Positions 34,073 to 45,410 of a DNA stretch of 64,000 nt are shown here, piece by piece. Under the pieces are notes generated by a model that was not told the origin of the DNA, ran no database searches, and saw only the letters and a list, made by a program, of their open reading frames with translations. Origin of the DNA: Muricea muricata (lineage: Eukaryota > Cnidaria > Anthozoa > Malacalcyonacea > Plexauridae); contig OY979718.1 in assembly GCA_963855995.1 (NCBI GenBank), forward strand, positions 48,023,559 through 48,087,558. The letters run 5' to 3'. The first letter of the stretch is position 1; each line of letters begins with the position of its first letter. A program made the translations under genes and the position numbers.

Positions 34073-35694
34073 CCGTGTAGACAATGACAAAATAAGGTAC
34101 AGTCAGCATGAAAGGTTGGACATAATTTTACTCTGTAACGAATTTAATTTGCCTGTCACTGTTACATCATGAAACGTGTTTATTCATGCGCCGTGAACAT
34201 CTATCCGTGTGTGTATTTTCTCTCCTGTTCACTGCATCGTGCGTGTTTAAAGTTATTATGCAGAAAAGTATGAACAATTAAAGTGCATCATTCTAAAATA
34301 TTTGTTACCATTGGGAGGACAAAACAAGTAAAATAATGTGCATTATTAGGTAACTCCATTCATGACTGTGTTTCTCCTTGTAAGTCGTTAAATTCGACCG
34401 TAAATCGTTAAATTATTATAAGCTTATATTATCTGACGTCACTGGTATATATAAAGACGATGTGGTAATTGTTGAGTGTAATAATCTGTGCATGTTCAGA
34501 TACTTCTTTCAGTATAAATCAGTATACGAACTACAGCCTGTGATCATACTTTATGTCACAAGTATATATCATGGACTGTTATTGGTTTTTGGAAAGGTTT
34601 TCCCTGTAGTTTTTCTTCCTGTGAGGTGTTGCGGTTAGATTTAGCATATTCTGGTATTTTTGAAGCCTGACAATTATTTTGATAAAATTCTAATGTACCA
34701 CAAAATACCAGAGTGGCAATAAATAAGTAACAGTTTATCAAATTGAATCAGGATTTGGTCTTTGATGCTGTATGGTAATACTGTATACCAGATATTGCTA
34801 TCAAATTTAGTGGAAGGTTAATATTAAAGTCGCTACATAATCCCATGATATATACTACAATATATCAGGTTTATCAATAATGTTGAAAGATCGTGTTCTT
34901 TTATAGCAAATTTGATTGCTCCCTGTTATTCTTGAATGGCAGGAATGTTTTATCGCTTAGTACAAATGTCTATGAACATAATTTATGTTGGTTTGCAAAC
35001 TTATTTTCAAACGTCCTGATTTTACGAGCATTTAGCAAAAAAGAGACATCAAAAACAACGAATTATATTTAAATTTTATCCTCGTTATTTTTAAGAATTT
35101 TAATTAAAATATTCATTTTTCTCATTTATGTGTCAACTAACACCAAAATTAATATATATTTACGAGAATAAAGTATTTTGCACGTTTCTTCCAAATTTTA
35201 CACCGAAAATAAATACGACTGGTATTCTGTGGTACCGAGGTATTTTGTGGTATATATACCTGTATATCCCTCTTAATCCCTCACAGTTCATATACATGTA
35301 TTTATAGACGATTTCGGTTAAAATATTTACCATGTTAAAAATTAACCAAGGTCTTCAACCTCGTTCCCAGGGCTTTTCCATTGCTTGAGGATTGGGGAAT
35401 TAGCCCTGGCATCGATCGACAGCACGTTCTTGGTTCTGACTGGTTACTTGAGTTAATTAATTTATGTTTCTTCTGGCAAGTACATTGGTTGAAATACCTC
35501 TACTGTTCTAACTGTTAATTGGCCTTCAATCACATTAAGTGGACAAACAACTAGCTCAATATGCTTAGCTCTCTGGGTAGGTTAATATGGCAAGAGATGA
35601 AAAGTAAATGACTTCCTAAATCCGGTGGGTGAAACTCCAATCATGTCTTTAATAGCCCCTTAAAAGAACTCTAAGAATTTAAAATTACTTTTAA
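34073..35694. repeat. Inverted partial copy of the duplicon, then unassigned
   Basis: 34560-35160 matches, in reverse complement, about 3950-4510 (and 55250-55700), for example the segment around TTTTACGAGCATTTAGCAAAAAA at 35015-35045. 34170-34340 matches the C1q 3' flank in inverted orientation. 34430-34500 matches 2680-2735 in direct orientation. 35190-35694 shows no gene; it may hold the unrecognised 5' end of the Penelope element. Confidence 0.7.
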
Positions 35695-37857
35695 TTTACG
35701 CATTCATCGTTTAAAAGACTTGACCGGCTTACTAACCAACGTTCAAGATTAATCAACAACCTGACCTTTCTAAAGAGGTGCCGAGACAACAAGGTTGTTC
35801 CTAAAGGACTGCGCATCTCAAATAAATACCATTCTGAGTATGCACGAAAGATTTTGAAGAAAGCCGATTTGGCATTAGTACGCGAACGTATTGCTTGGAC
35901 TCGTAGACAGTTATGCGGGGTAGACGAAAGGATTGCCATCTTGACTGAAGAACTGTGGTTGACTTTAAATGAAGAGCACTATTCTACAGCCAAAAGAATG
36001 ATCTCTGCATCATCTACGAGGACATTCAACAAAGCACGTTCCACTCAGATGGCCAAATTCACAAAATTGACGTCCTATGGTCAGAAGAATCGTCGCAAAC
36101 AAGAAGAACATTTGGCTGGTCATCCGCAAAGACGCACCGTCATTAACAGAAGTGCAAGAAATCTTACGCCGGTTGAAGAAGATGTCTTGGCTCTTGGCTT
36201 AAATTTCGCTGTTGTACCGCGCGTCCTACCTAAAGAAGAAATTGTTCAACGTCTGGAGCCGAAACTTTTCCATCTGAAGAACGATGTAGCTAGTAACATC
36301 CGCGTCCAGATCACCGAGGTTCTACGACGTGCGAAGCTTCCAAGGTCGAATTTAACCAAGAATATGAAGGATGCTGTGAGGAATTTAAGAGCAGATAAGT
36401 CCATACATATTTTAAAAGCTGATAAGGGTAACGCTACAGTTGTCTTAGATCGTGTAGAATATGACAACAAAGTCTTGGCTCTTTTAAACACGCAAACTTA
36501 CAAAGAGCTTAAAAGTGACCCTACAGCTAAAATTGAACGTAAAATATGTTCGAAATTATCTGATCTTAAAAAGTCAGATAAGTTGTCTCAAAAAGTTTAT
36601 GATCATTTGAGACCGTCTGCTACTGTCTGTCCAAAATTTTATGGTTTACCTAAAATTCATAAACCTGATGTTCCCCTAATACCCATTGTTGCTTCCCAAG
36701 GTTCTCCAACTTATAATTTAGCTAAATATCTTGCTGAAATATTAAAACCCCTTGTTGGAAATTCTGAACATCATGTAGTAAATTCTAAAGAATTTATTAC
36801 AAAAATTTAACAAACTAAATTAGATGAAGATGAAATTCTGGTAAGTTTTGATGTGGTTAGTTTGTTCACAAATGTTCCAGTTGATGAAGCCTGTAATATC
36901 GCAAAAGAACGATTACTTTTAGATAATACACTTCATCTAAGAACTACCCTTTCTCCTGAGAATATATATGATCTGCTGAAACTATGTTTAACTACGACAT
37001 GTTTTCAGTGGAGGGAGAAGTTCTATGAACAGACACATGGTGCCCCAATGGGAAGTCCATTGTCACCTGTTATGGCCAATTTGTTCTTGGAAGAATTTGA
37101 GAAGAAAGCTTTAGCCACCTCAACATTAAAACCAGGATTCTGGTTTAGATACGTTGATGACTCATTAAGCAGCTGGGCACATGGTTTAGAAAATCTCCAT
37201 CGATTTCTAGAACACATTAATAGTTTACATCCTTCTATCAAGTTCACATTAGAAATGCAGAAGGAAGATAAAACTATACCTTTCTTAGATGTACTGTTAA
37301 TTCAGGAAGATGGGTCATTAGGACATAAGGTGTACAGAAAACCAACACACACGGACAGGTATCTGCACTATAATTCATTTCACCATCCTAGCATAAAGAA
37401 CTCAGTGTGTAAGACACTTATTAACCAGCGAAAACAATTTGTGAGGTGGACAACATTGAAGGAGAACTTGAACATTTGAGAAATGTTTTAAAAATGAATG
37501 GTTATCCTAAGAAATTCATAGACAATGCTATGAAAACACGACAACAGGTACGGGAAAAGACCGAATATCAGTCCTCTGTTAGTCTACCGTATATTGGTTC
37601 AGCTTCACATAAAATCGAAAGGATTTTAAAAGAAGCTGGCATTCAGTTATACCATTCTAGTGAAAACAAATTGTTTCGAGCTCTGCACACATAAGGATAC
37701 CGTTAATGAATTTCAGAAACCCGGTGTGTACCGCATTCCATGTGAATGTGGTTTGGTATATATTGGTGAAACTGGCCAAAATCTCTCATTACGTCTTAAA
37801 GAACATAAGACTAACTGCGAGAAAGAACGAAGAAAAGCAATAGAAGCAAATCTTTAA
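35695..37857 (+). pseudogene. Penelope-like element 1: RT and first half of GIY-YIG
   Basis: Open from about 35695. In order: N-terminal region with LTFLKRCRD and PKGLRISNKY; KADKGNATVVLDRVEYD (about 36415-36465); PKFYGLPKIHKPDVPLIPIV (about 36630-36690); an in-frame stop at 36808-36810; SFDVVSLFTNVPVDEA (about 36847-36890); HGAPMGSPLSPVMANLF; FRYVDDSLSSW (about 37144-37176, catalytic aspartates present); IPFLDVLL; VYRKPTHTDRYLHY. The frame shifts near 37450 and back near 37680, then GVYRIPCECGLVYIGETGQ starts the GIY-YIG nuclease (about 37722-37780). It is cut after RRKAIE by a LINE. Few lesions: one stop and two frameshifts, so this is a relatively young copy. Confidence 0.9.
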
Positions 37858-37864
37858 TCTTATC

Positions 37865-39171
37865 GTGGTGGATACCCAAGAAGAAGAGGAGCAGACAGAC
37901 GAGCGAGTTGGTGTTGGTGCTCCTGGTGTTGGTGTTCCTGGTGCTGGTGCTTCTGGTGTTGGAGCTCCTGGTGTTGGTGTTCCTGGTCTTGGTGTTCCTG
38001 GTCTTGGTGTTCCTGGTCTTGGTGTTCCTGGTGTTGGTGCCCCTGGTGTGGTTTCAGAGATGGATTTTGTCGCAGCTGCCCGTGATTCCGGCGTGGGAGA
38101 ACAACGAAGTCATCGTGTTCGATCAAATGAGCCGAGGACTCGTCGTCCCGATACGGTTGTCTTACATACTAAGGCGTTAGACACTGTGTTGTCAAGGAAG
38201 TTATCGAAGCCGTTATTCGTGTTGTTGATGTAAAGGTAGTCAAGGCTGTGCAATCCATGCCACATGATCGCTACCGTGTCACATTTCGTACCAACGAGGC
38301 TAAGATGAATTTTTTATCGCAGCCTTTTACAATCAAAGACGTAGAAATTAGCGTACAACCAATCGAAAGTCCGATTTTAGATGTCAGAATACTGTATGTT
38401 CCAAGTGAAGTGCCTAATAAAGTGGTTGCTGAATCTCTTGCTCAATATGGCACAGTCGAAACTATAGAGCGTGAAATGTTGACCGAACAAGGTTTCCCAA
38501 CGATCGAAACTGGGACCCGGATTGCGAAGATGATGGATATTAAATCCGATATACCACGGAAATCGCGTATAGCCGAATTTCCAGTGGAAATTCGTCATAA
38601 AGGGCAGCTTCCTCAATGTTTTCGATGCCGTCAATTAGGTCATCGTGCGAATGAGTGTCCAAATGATGTGGTATGTTTTAAATGTGGCATCGCTGGTCAC
38701 ACGCGTGATCAATGTTTTAAGTGTTTTCGCTGTGGCAAGTTTGGCCATGTTCGGGCAAACTGCCCTGAGTTGCGCCCTCCTCAGGAAGTACCTCGTGAGA
38801 CAGCTGTGGTAATGAATACTGATCGGAATGGCGAATCTTCACAGGAAATACGGTCGCAGCCTGAGTCACACAATGAACAGCCACAGTCAATTTCTCAAGA
38901 TACTCCCGAGTCTCAAGACCATCCCCCGCCACATGATCCCTCTACATCCCGAGTTCCTCCTACGTCCCAGCCTCCTCCAGATACTCAAAGTTCACCTGAG
39001 CTGTTAGATACCAGTGTGGTTAGTTCTTCCCAAGGTGCCTTGATGACGGAAAAAGGAGATATGGATCTAGATTCCGATCCACTAAAGCGGAATCGTGAGA
39101 AGGCAGAGTGGACCTTAGTTCAGTCGAAGGAACCTCGAAAGCCCCGGTCGGTGATAACTCCTTATCGGTAA
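37865..39171 (+). pseudogene. LINE ORF1: nucleic-acid-binding protein with CCHC knuckles
   Basis: The first part (37865 to about 38190) starts [10 protein letters not shown] and contains a tandem minisatellite giving GVGVPG/GLGVPG repeats (about 37908-38050). A frameshift near 38190 leads to the second part, open to the stop at 39169-39171. Three zinc knuckles follow one another: CFRCRQLGHRANEC, CFKCGIAGHTRDQC and CFRCGKFGHVRANC (about 38620-38765), then a proline/serine-rich tail. ORF1 proteins of this group bind the element RNA in the retrotransposition particle. The ORF1 end overlaps the ORF2 open frame by about 60 nt. Confidence 0.85.
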
Positions 39172-42100
39172 TTTCCCTCAACGTTAATGGTATGCGTGAT
39201 CCAAAGCGGCGTCGCCTAATGTTTGATTACTTATCTAAACATGTGTATGACATTGCATTACTACAAGACACAAGAATTCTAAATAAGCGCGAGTGTTTGC
39301 AATGGTCTGCCGAAAGCCGATGTAAAGGTTTTTGGAGCGTGGGTACGATTTACAGTGGTGGTGTTGGAATCTTGATTCGCGACCCGGCGAAGTTTGAAGC
39401 CATAAAGTTTGATGTTGACTATGATGGCCGAGTGTGTGTTTGTGATTTGAAGTTTAATGGAACACCTTTGCGGATCGTTAATGTCTATGTCCCTACAGTT
39501 GGTGCTGATCGCTTGGAGTTTTTGTCCAATCTGGATAGATATTTGCTAACCAGTCGCAAAATCATCATGGGTGGAGACTTCAATTTCGTCTTAGACGTAG
39601 CTATGGATCGGTTTGGTGGCAACCCTTCCCATGGAAGCATTGGTAGTCCGGAAATGAAGCGCTTACTATCAAGATATCACCTGGTGGATATTTGGCGTAA
39701 ACAACACCCAGAACTGAAAACGTGTACGTGGTCCAACGCAGATCGTTCCATAATGTCTCGACTAGACAAATTTTATAAATCTTCCGAATTGGCGGATGAT
39801 CGGGCAGTCTCTGGAATCCACCCGTGCCATTTATCGGATCATGACTTGATTTCTCTTACCTTATTTGATACGGATCATGTCATTACATGGGGAGGGGGTG
39901 TTTGGAAACTCAATACGTCTCTACTTGGTCATGCGAAATTACGTGATGCAATCAAATCCTTTTGGGCGGACTGGTCTGAGTCAAAAGCACTTTTCCAGGA
40001 TATTGGCGAGTGGTGGGACGAAGGCAAATCTGAAATGCGAAATATTATTATTGAGTATAGCCAATCTGTTAAGAAAAAATCCAATGAACAGCGAGCTCAC
40101 CTTATGAATCAATTTCACCGTCTAAGTGGGAAATGCAATTTGTCCCCCGAGGAGTTAGCTCAATTACAACGAGTTCGTACAGAACTATGTGATCTTGGTT
40201 GTAAGCGATTGGAGGGAGTTAGAATCCGAAGTCGTGTCCGTATTATCCGCAATCGAGAGAAGCCTTCTCGTTTCTTTTTTCGCCGAGAAAGATCCAATGG
40301 CTCCAAAAAATTGGTCAGTGCGCTTAAGACCGACTGTGGATGGGTTACGGATTCAGCAGCTATTATGCAAGAGCAAGTACGCTTCTACAAACGGCGATAT
40401 ACTTCTCAGCTTCTAGACGATCGTGATCAGGAAGAAGTTCTCAAAGTTATTGACCGCCGCGTTTCCTAAGAAGAGAAACTATCCTTAGAAACACTTCTTT
40501 CCGAAGAAGAGTGTCTGCTTGCTCTCCACGCAATGCCAGCAAACCGCACGCCGGGTTCTGACGGCTTACCCAAAGAGTTTTACGTTTGTTTCTGGGACAT
40601 CCTAGCGAGTGACTTCGTGGCAATGGCTAACTATTGTCTAGATAAAGGTGAATTACCTCTCTCACTCCGACGGGCAATCATTACTCTGATCTTCAAAAAG
40701 GATGACCTGAAAACCTTAAGAACTGGCGGCCCATCTCGTTGTTGAATGTCGATTATAAATTAATTGCTAAAGTGATCGCTCAACGCCTTCGTGTGGTCAT
40801 GCCGTCTGTTATTCATCCTGACCAATCGTGTGCTGTCCCTGGTAGATCCTCTGACGACAATGCGACACTATTAAGAGACATTTCGGATTATGTCCATTCG
40901 AACAATCTCCAATGTGCCTCCATTGCAATTGATCAGGAAAAGGCTTTCGATTATGTTGACTGGAAATTTAAGCACAAGGTTTTAGCTCGTATGAACTTTG
41001 GTCCTATCATTCGGGGCATCATCCGATGTCTGTACACTCATGTTCAAAGTGCGATACTCAGCAACGGTACTTTATTGGAATTCTTTGATGTTACGCGAGG
41101 AGTGAGACAAGGCTGTCCCTTGTCTCCCCTACTATTTGTGCTCGTTTCAGAATGCTTTGGTCAACTAATTCGGACTTGCAGCGAAATACGAGGTATCAAG
41201 CTCCCAGGCGGTCGTGAATACAAGATCAGTCAATACGCGGACGACAACACCTGCTTTGTGACCAATGACTGTGGTCTTCTCAAGGTGCTAGATGTATTTG
41301 AAAAATATGGTCGCGCAAGTGGAGCGAAGCTGAATCGAACAAAGTCAAAAGGTCTCTGGCTTGGTCGGTGGAGGCAGCGATCAGATTCTCCTGGAGGATT
41401 GATGTGGTCAGACAGCACTATCAAAATTGTTGGCTTTCACTTTGGTGATATGAGCGCCGCACACAAAACATGGGATACGGGAGTAGCGAAGTTTTGCAAG
41501 GTCTTGTCGGAATGGCAGTCGAGATTCCTGACCCTGCATGGTAAATGCACTGTCTTCCGATCTTTGGCTGCATCATCCATCTGGCATTTAGTACGGATCT
41601 ACCCACCTGAGCGAGCCGTCATAGATAGGCTAAAGACGGCGATGTGGAAATTCATTTGGTCCAATAAACCCGAGCTCGTAAGACGAGAAGTTTGTATTTC
41701 TGCCATCACGTCTGGTGGCTTAAATGTGATCGACATCGAAGTGCAGAGCAAGTGTCTGTTGATTCCGCATGTATTCAAATTTCTTGAAGAAGCATCAGCC
41801 CCGTGGAAAGATTTGATGCGATACTACATTGGTCGATCTATTGGTGTCAACGATAACAGCAAACCTAATGCAGGTATTCCATCTACTTTTTACAGCATTG
41901 TTCTTCGTGTCTTGAGGGAATTCGATGTTGATCTGACGTACGCACAGCCAGCTCGATTTTATTATTCGAAGGCAATTAGTAACAGAATTACGTACTCCTG
42001 TTCGACCAGCCTGTCAAATCAAGTCGGATCAGCACTTCCGAGGGTTAATTTGGAGTGATATTTGGAGCCGGATTCATTCGGGTTTGGAAGATCCAGTCCT

Positions 42101-42592
42101 ACGTGACTTTTACTGGCGAACCGTACATCTCGTACTCAATGTTAATTCTTTGCTCAACAGCCGTAATCCCCGGATTCCTGCTACATGTTCGCGGTGAAAA
42201 AGCGATGGGAAAATTTGTCGCATGCGCTCATTAATTGTTCCTTCGTTGCAGCACTATGGCGTTTTGTGCTTGACGTCTGTAACAGAATTGATCCGTCTAT
42301 CACGACACTTTCCGAACGAGTGATTTTATTGGGTGAAACTGGATTGAATACAACTAGTGACCTGACGAGGTATATTATTTCAGCTGCAAAATTCGCCGCC
42401 TGGAAGGAAAGGAACTCTCACCAGTTTAACACTGCTATGAAGACTCCGTGTTTGCAATACTTTAAGACATACGTATCGAACAGATTGAACTTAGAATTTT
42501 TTGATATGGACAGAACACAATTTCAAACTCTTTGGTGTGTGAATGGAGTCTTAGAGAGAGTTACCGGCAGTAAATTTGTGTGTTTATTGTAA
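39108..42592 (+). pseudogene. LINE ORF2: APE endonuclease and reverse transcriptase
   Basis: The endonuclease has LNVNGMRD (about 39180-39203), LLQDTRI (Asp where Glu is usual), MGGDFNFVLD (about 39567-39600) and HLSDHDLISL (about 39830-39860). The reverse transcriptase region has NRTPGSDGLPKEFY (about 40545-40590), QEKAFDYVDW (about 40933-40962), TRGVRQGCPLSPLLF (about 41094-41140) and QYADDN (41231-41248, both aspartates present). Lesions: stop TAA at 40467-40469, frameshift near 40720, another near 42050 and one near 42190. The C-terminal region has the W...R.IH...L.D...R.FYWR pattern of this clade (about 42053-42130). Similar composition and decay throughout suggest one insertion event. 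Confidence 0.9.
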
Positions 42593-42645
42593 ATAAGTAT
42601 TTTTAATTGTACATATTGTGTTGCCCTAAAGGGCTTTTAATAAAA

Positions 42646-42864
42646 ATCGAGAAAGCCGAGCTAGAAAAATCAGCAGTGGCTAAACACTCTTGGACATATG
42701 ACCATCGTATGAAATGGAATGAAGCGTCCATTTTAGCGACTGAAGGTCATAAGTTCTCTCTCAAAATGAGAGAGTCAATTGAAATGGAAAAACATAGTAC
42801 GATAGATCAAGAGGGTAAGCCACTAGACAGTACGTGGCGCGCTCTCTTTACTGTGCAAAATTAA
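42646..42864 (+). pseudogene. Penelope-like element 1: second half of GIY-YIG
   Basis: Reads KIEKAELEKSAVAKHSW, HRMKWNEASIL, MRESIEMEKH and ends at a stop at 42862-42864. The AVAKHSW...H...W pattern and the REsIE glutamate are the C-terminal hallmarks of Penelope GIY-YIG domains. It is the natural continuation of the sequence interrupted at 37857. Spelling out the whole domain requires bridging 4.8 kb of LINE. Confidence 0.9.
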
Positions 42865-43028
42865 ATTTCTCTTTCTTCTTTGCGCACGCATGCTGGTTAA
42901 TTAGAACCATTTCGCTACGTTAGAAATGACGTAGCTGATTTGACCGTTTAATTAACTTTTAAATCACGCGAGCATACAATCACGACTCTTTATGAATAAA
43001 AAGGGGCGTTTGAATTCAAATAGTCATA

Positions 43029-43084
43029 TTATTATAGCACTGATGAAGATCCGAGCTTACGGATCGAAAGCTCTGCAATAATAA
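43029..43084 (+). ncRNA. Hammerhead ribozyme of Penelope-like element 1
   Basis: The core is CTGATGA (43040-43046) and GAA (43066-43068). Stem II is GATCCG/CGGATC (43048-43053, 43060-43065) with loop AGCTTA. Stem I pairs 43029-43039 with 43074-43084 (10 of 11 pairs). Stem III is AGCU (43069-43072), self-complementary and without a loop, so the fold should work as a dimer. Predicted cleavage follows C17 at 43073. Hammerheads of this type are known from Penelope terminal repeats. All invariant core bases are present. It lies about 165 nt downstream of the GIY-YIG stop. Confidence 0.85.
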
Positions 43085-43317
43085 ATTTACGTGGTGTTTC
43101 CACAAAGCTTAACAAGTATATACAAAATTTGCAAACTTCACAGGACTATATTTTGCTCATTTTAAAATATTTTGTAACCAAACTTCACAACTTTACTAAA
43201 TTTAGGATGCTCTTTCCAGCTGTGCTAATGAATATTCCTAATTCAGAAGTTTGTTTAAAAAGGGAATGGTCTACTACCATGACCAACGCTATCTTCTCCA
43301 CATGCACTTTTAATTTG

Positions 43318-43413
43318 TATTGTACTTGCGGGTGTAGATTTTAGGGAGGAAAAAGCTGCAAGTACACCACTTGCGCTTTCTCTTCCCTAAAACATAACAC
43401 CCGCAAGTGCAGT
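43318..43413. repeat. 96-nt hairpin with ~38-bp imperfect stem
   Basis: The left arm around ACTTGCGGGTGTAGATTTTAG (43318-43355) pairs with the right arm around CTAAAACATAACACCCGCAAGT (43374-43413). Function unknown. It lies just beyond the Penelope end. Confidence 0.7.
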
Positions 43414-45248
43414 ATAAAAGCGCCTATGGAAGTAATGATCAATGCGTGTCAACATGTTGGGAAAGTTCGGTTTGCCATATTTGCCAAAACTAGCAATGAT
43501 GGATGTCTGGAAGCAATAGTGAGTCTAAAAGTTTCTCCGCTGGTGTCGTAGAGTAAATGTTTTGAATTGTTTGAGGCAAAAATGCATTAAAGTACAACAG
43601 AAGTTTGAACTTTGAACATGTAGTCGAAATCAGCATGGTAAAGCTTGTTATTCAAGTCTACTGTAGTTGCATGCCTGCATGGGTTAGATTATTGAGTCAA
43701 TAGTGTTATGTATTCGGCGAGGCTGACGAGTCAACAAAGAAGTGGTGGAGAAAATGAGTTAGGCCGGTAACAGCAAAAATAGGTAAGCTGTTTTCAGTGT
43801 TTTGCGCATTTAGGCACATATGGAGATATGTTGGTTGCCAACAATACGGATCTAAATCATCGTTCCACCACTTCCTTGGCACGCACCTGACCTAAAACCA
43901 TTGAAAAGAAGTTTTCTTTTTCCAACATTAGGGAGTTATCATGTTGATTTCGACTTTTCTGTCGAAATGAGAAATCTGTTGTGCTTTCGCGCAATTGTCA
44001 CTCCAATCCAGTTTTAAACTTTTCTTCCGTGACAGTAGTGGAGGTATTTTTAGAATCATTATTGCTTGCCAGGGATCCATCATTACCAGTTTTGAACGTA
44101 ATTATATGGCTAAGCAGACTTTCTTAAAATGTTGACACACGTCGATCATAGTAATTTAAGGGGGTCCAATACTAAAAAAAAATTTTTGCGTGTTTTCATG
44201 CTATGCAGTTCATTTTTGGTCAGGTGTTAGGACATGGTACCACAAACATAAAAACAAGTTTTTCAAAGTTACCATTGCCATGGTTACCATGTTAATTACT
44301 CCCTGATGGTGAAAAATCCATATATTTGTAAACATGATATCTCAACAACTATGAATGATAAAAATCTAAAATAACTTTATTTTAATAGTATATCACATGC
44401 TCTTGGAGATGAACCAGAACTATGGTGATTGAGGCAAAAATAATTTTTTTGCGGACAAAATATTGAAACTAGATATTATCGAGATGATACTGACTATCAT
44501 AACTTGCATGCTATTGCAACTATTTTTATGGTTCTGGTTCATCTCCAAGAGAATGTAACACAGAACACACACTGAAAGTTTGAAGTCAATAGCTTACATA
44601 CTTCTTGAGATATTGCGCATGCAATAATGGCGATTGGTGGTTTTCGGCAATTTGAAAAAAACTGCTTTAAAGTTTTTGCATGCATTAGAATAACATTAAT
44701 CGAACAATGCTATGGAAAGGACACAATAGAGTAAACCAATTGCATACCATTATTTGCTCTGGGTAAAATCATGGTTTTACCCTAACATGGTGTAGAATTT
44801 GCTGAATTTCTCCGTTTATAATTCATTTTGTTGTTTGAAATTTTGGATATGTTTAGAGAACGCCGTTAACAATATTTTGTAAAATTTTTGAAAATCGATG
44901 AATTTTGAAATTATTTACCCTTAAGGCCAGTTCTTCTTCAAACGCCTAACACTTCCCATTCTTCTCGATTTTACAAGCCCAGAATTTCGCCGTTCCGCGG
45001 ATTCTTTGAAAAATCCTCCTACTATGACATCAATTAAGTTCGTTTAACCATATAATTTTTCCGCCATATGATTAGCATCAAATATCAACAATACAAATAT
45101 GTGCTCGCAACTTTATCTTAATATTCGTAAATTTTAATCAATAGCACTGTATATTTTGAATGCGAAGTAAATAAATATCCTATAAAGCTAATAACGTGGT
45201 TCGCAGTGTATATCAAGTAGAAATGCTCAATTTTTCGGTTACAGTTTA
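43414..45248. other. Unassigned stretch with one inverted repeat
   Basis: TCTTGGAGATGAACCAGAAC at about 44400-44420 is repeated inverted at about 44533-44553, bracketing about 110 nt. No open frame is convincing. The rest is AT-rich with poly-A/T runs. Confidence 0.5.
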
Positions 45249-45410
45249 TTAGAGAGGTTCAGATTTGACTTCCACTTCCGCTACCACTACCTTAATCAAT
45301 CTTTCAACCAATCAGATGAGGTTGGTCTACCCAACTGACCAATCAGATCGCTTAAAAATCGGGATAAGGTAGCAGCAGTGGTAGTGGAAGTCAAATCTGA
45401 ACCTCTCTAA
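45249..45410. mobile_element. 162-bp MITE
   Basis: The ends TTAGAGAGGTTCAGATTTGA and its complement form inverted repeats of about 45 bp with a small internal difference (an extra CTGCTG-type segment in the right arm). TA at both edges is compatible with a mariner-type TA target. No coding sequence. Confidence 0.8.

Larger units (their letters stand above)
37858..42645 (+). mobile_element. L1/Tx1-group LINE inserted in the Penelope GIY-YIG domain
   Basis: About 4.8 kb with two ORFs in tandem: ORF1 with three CCHC knuckles and ORF2 with APE endonuclease and reverse transcriptase. The 3' end carries a small hairpin GCCCTAAAGGGC (42623-42634) followed by TTTTAATAAAAA, a typical LINE tail structure. 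The Penelope frame stops at about 37857 and resumes at about 42646. The target duplication is not clear; the two flanks share only a degenerate A-T-A/C-G-A-G/A pattern. Probably near full length because ORF1 and its leader are present. Confidence 0.85.

Noticed and set aside
36600..37200. Host telomerase reverse transcriptase
   Set aside because: The RT resembles telomerase distantly, as all Penelope enzymes do, but the GIY-YIG domain and hammerhead identify a Penelope-like element.
37860..38180. Open frames on both strands rich in Gly-Val-Pro, Leu-Val or His-Gln
   Set aside because: They are readings of one minisatellite in several frames. Only the plus-strand frame starting at 37865 fits LINE ORF1.
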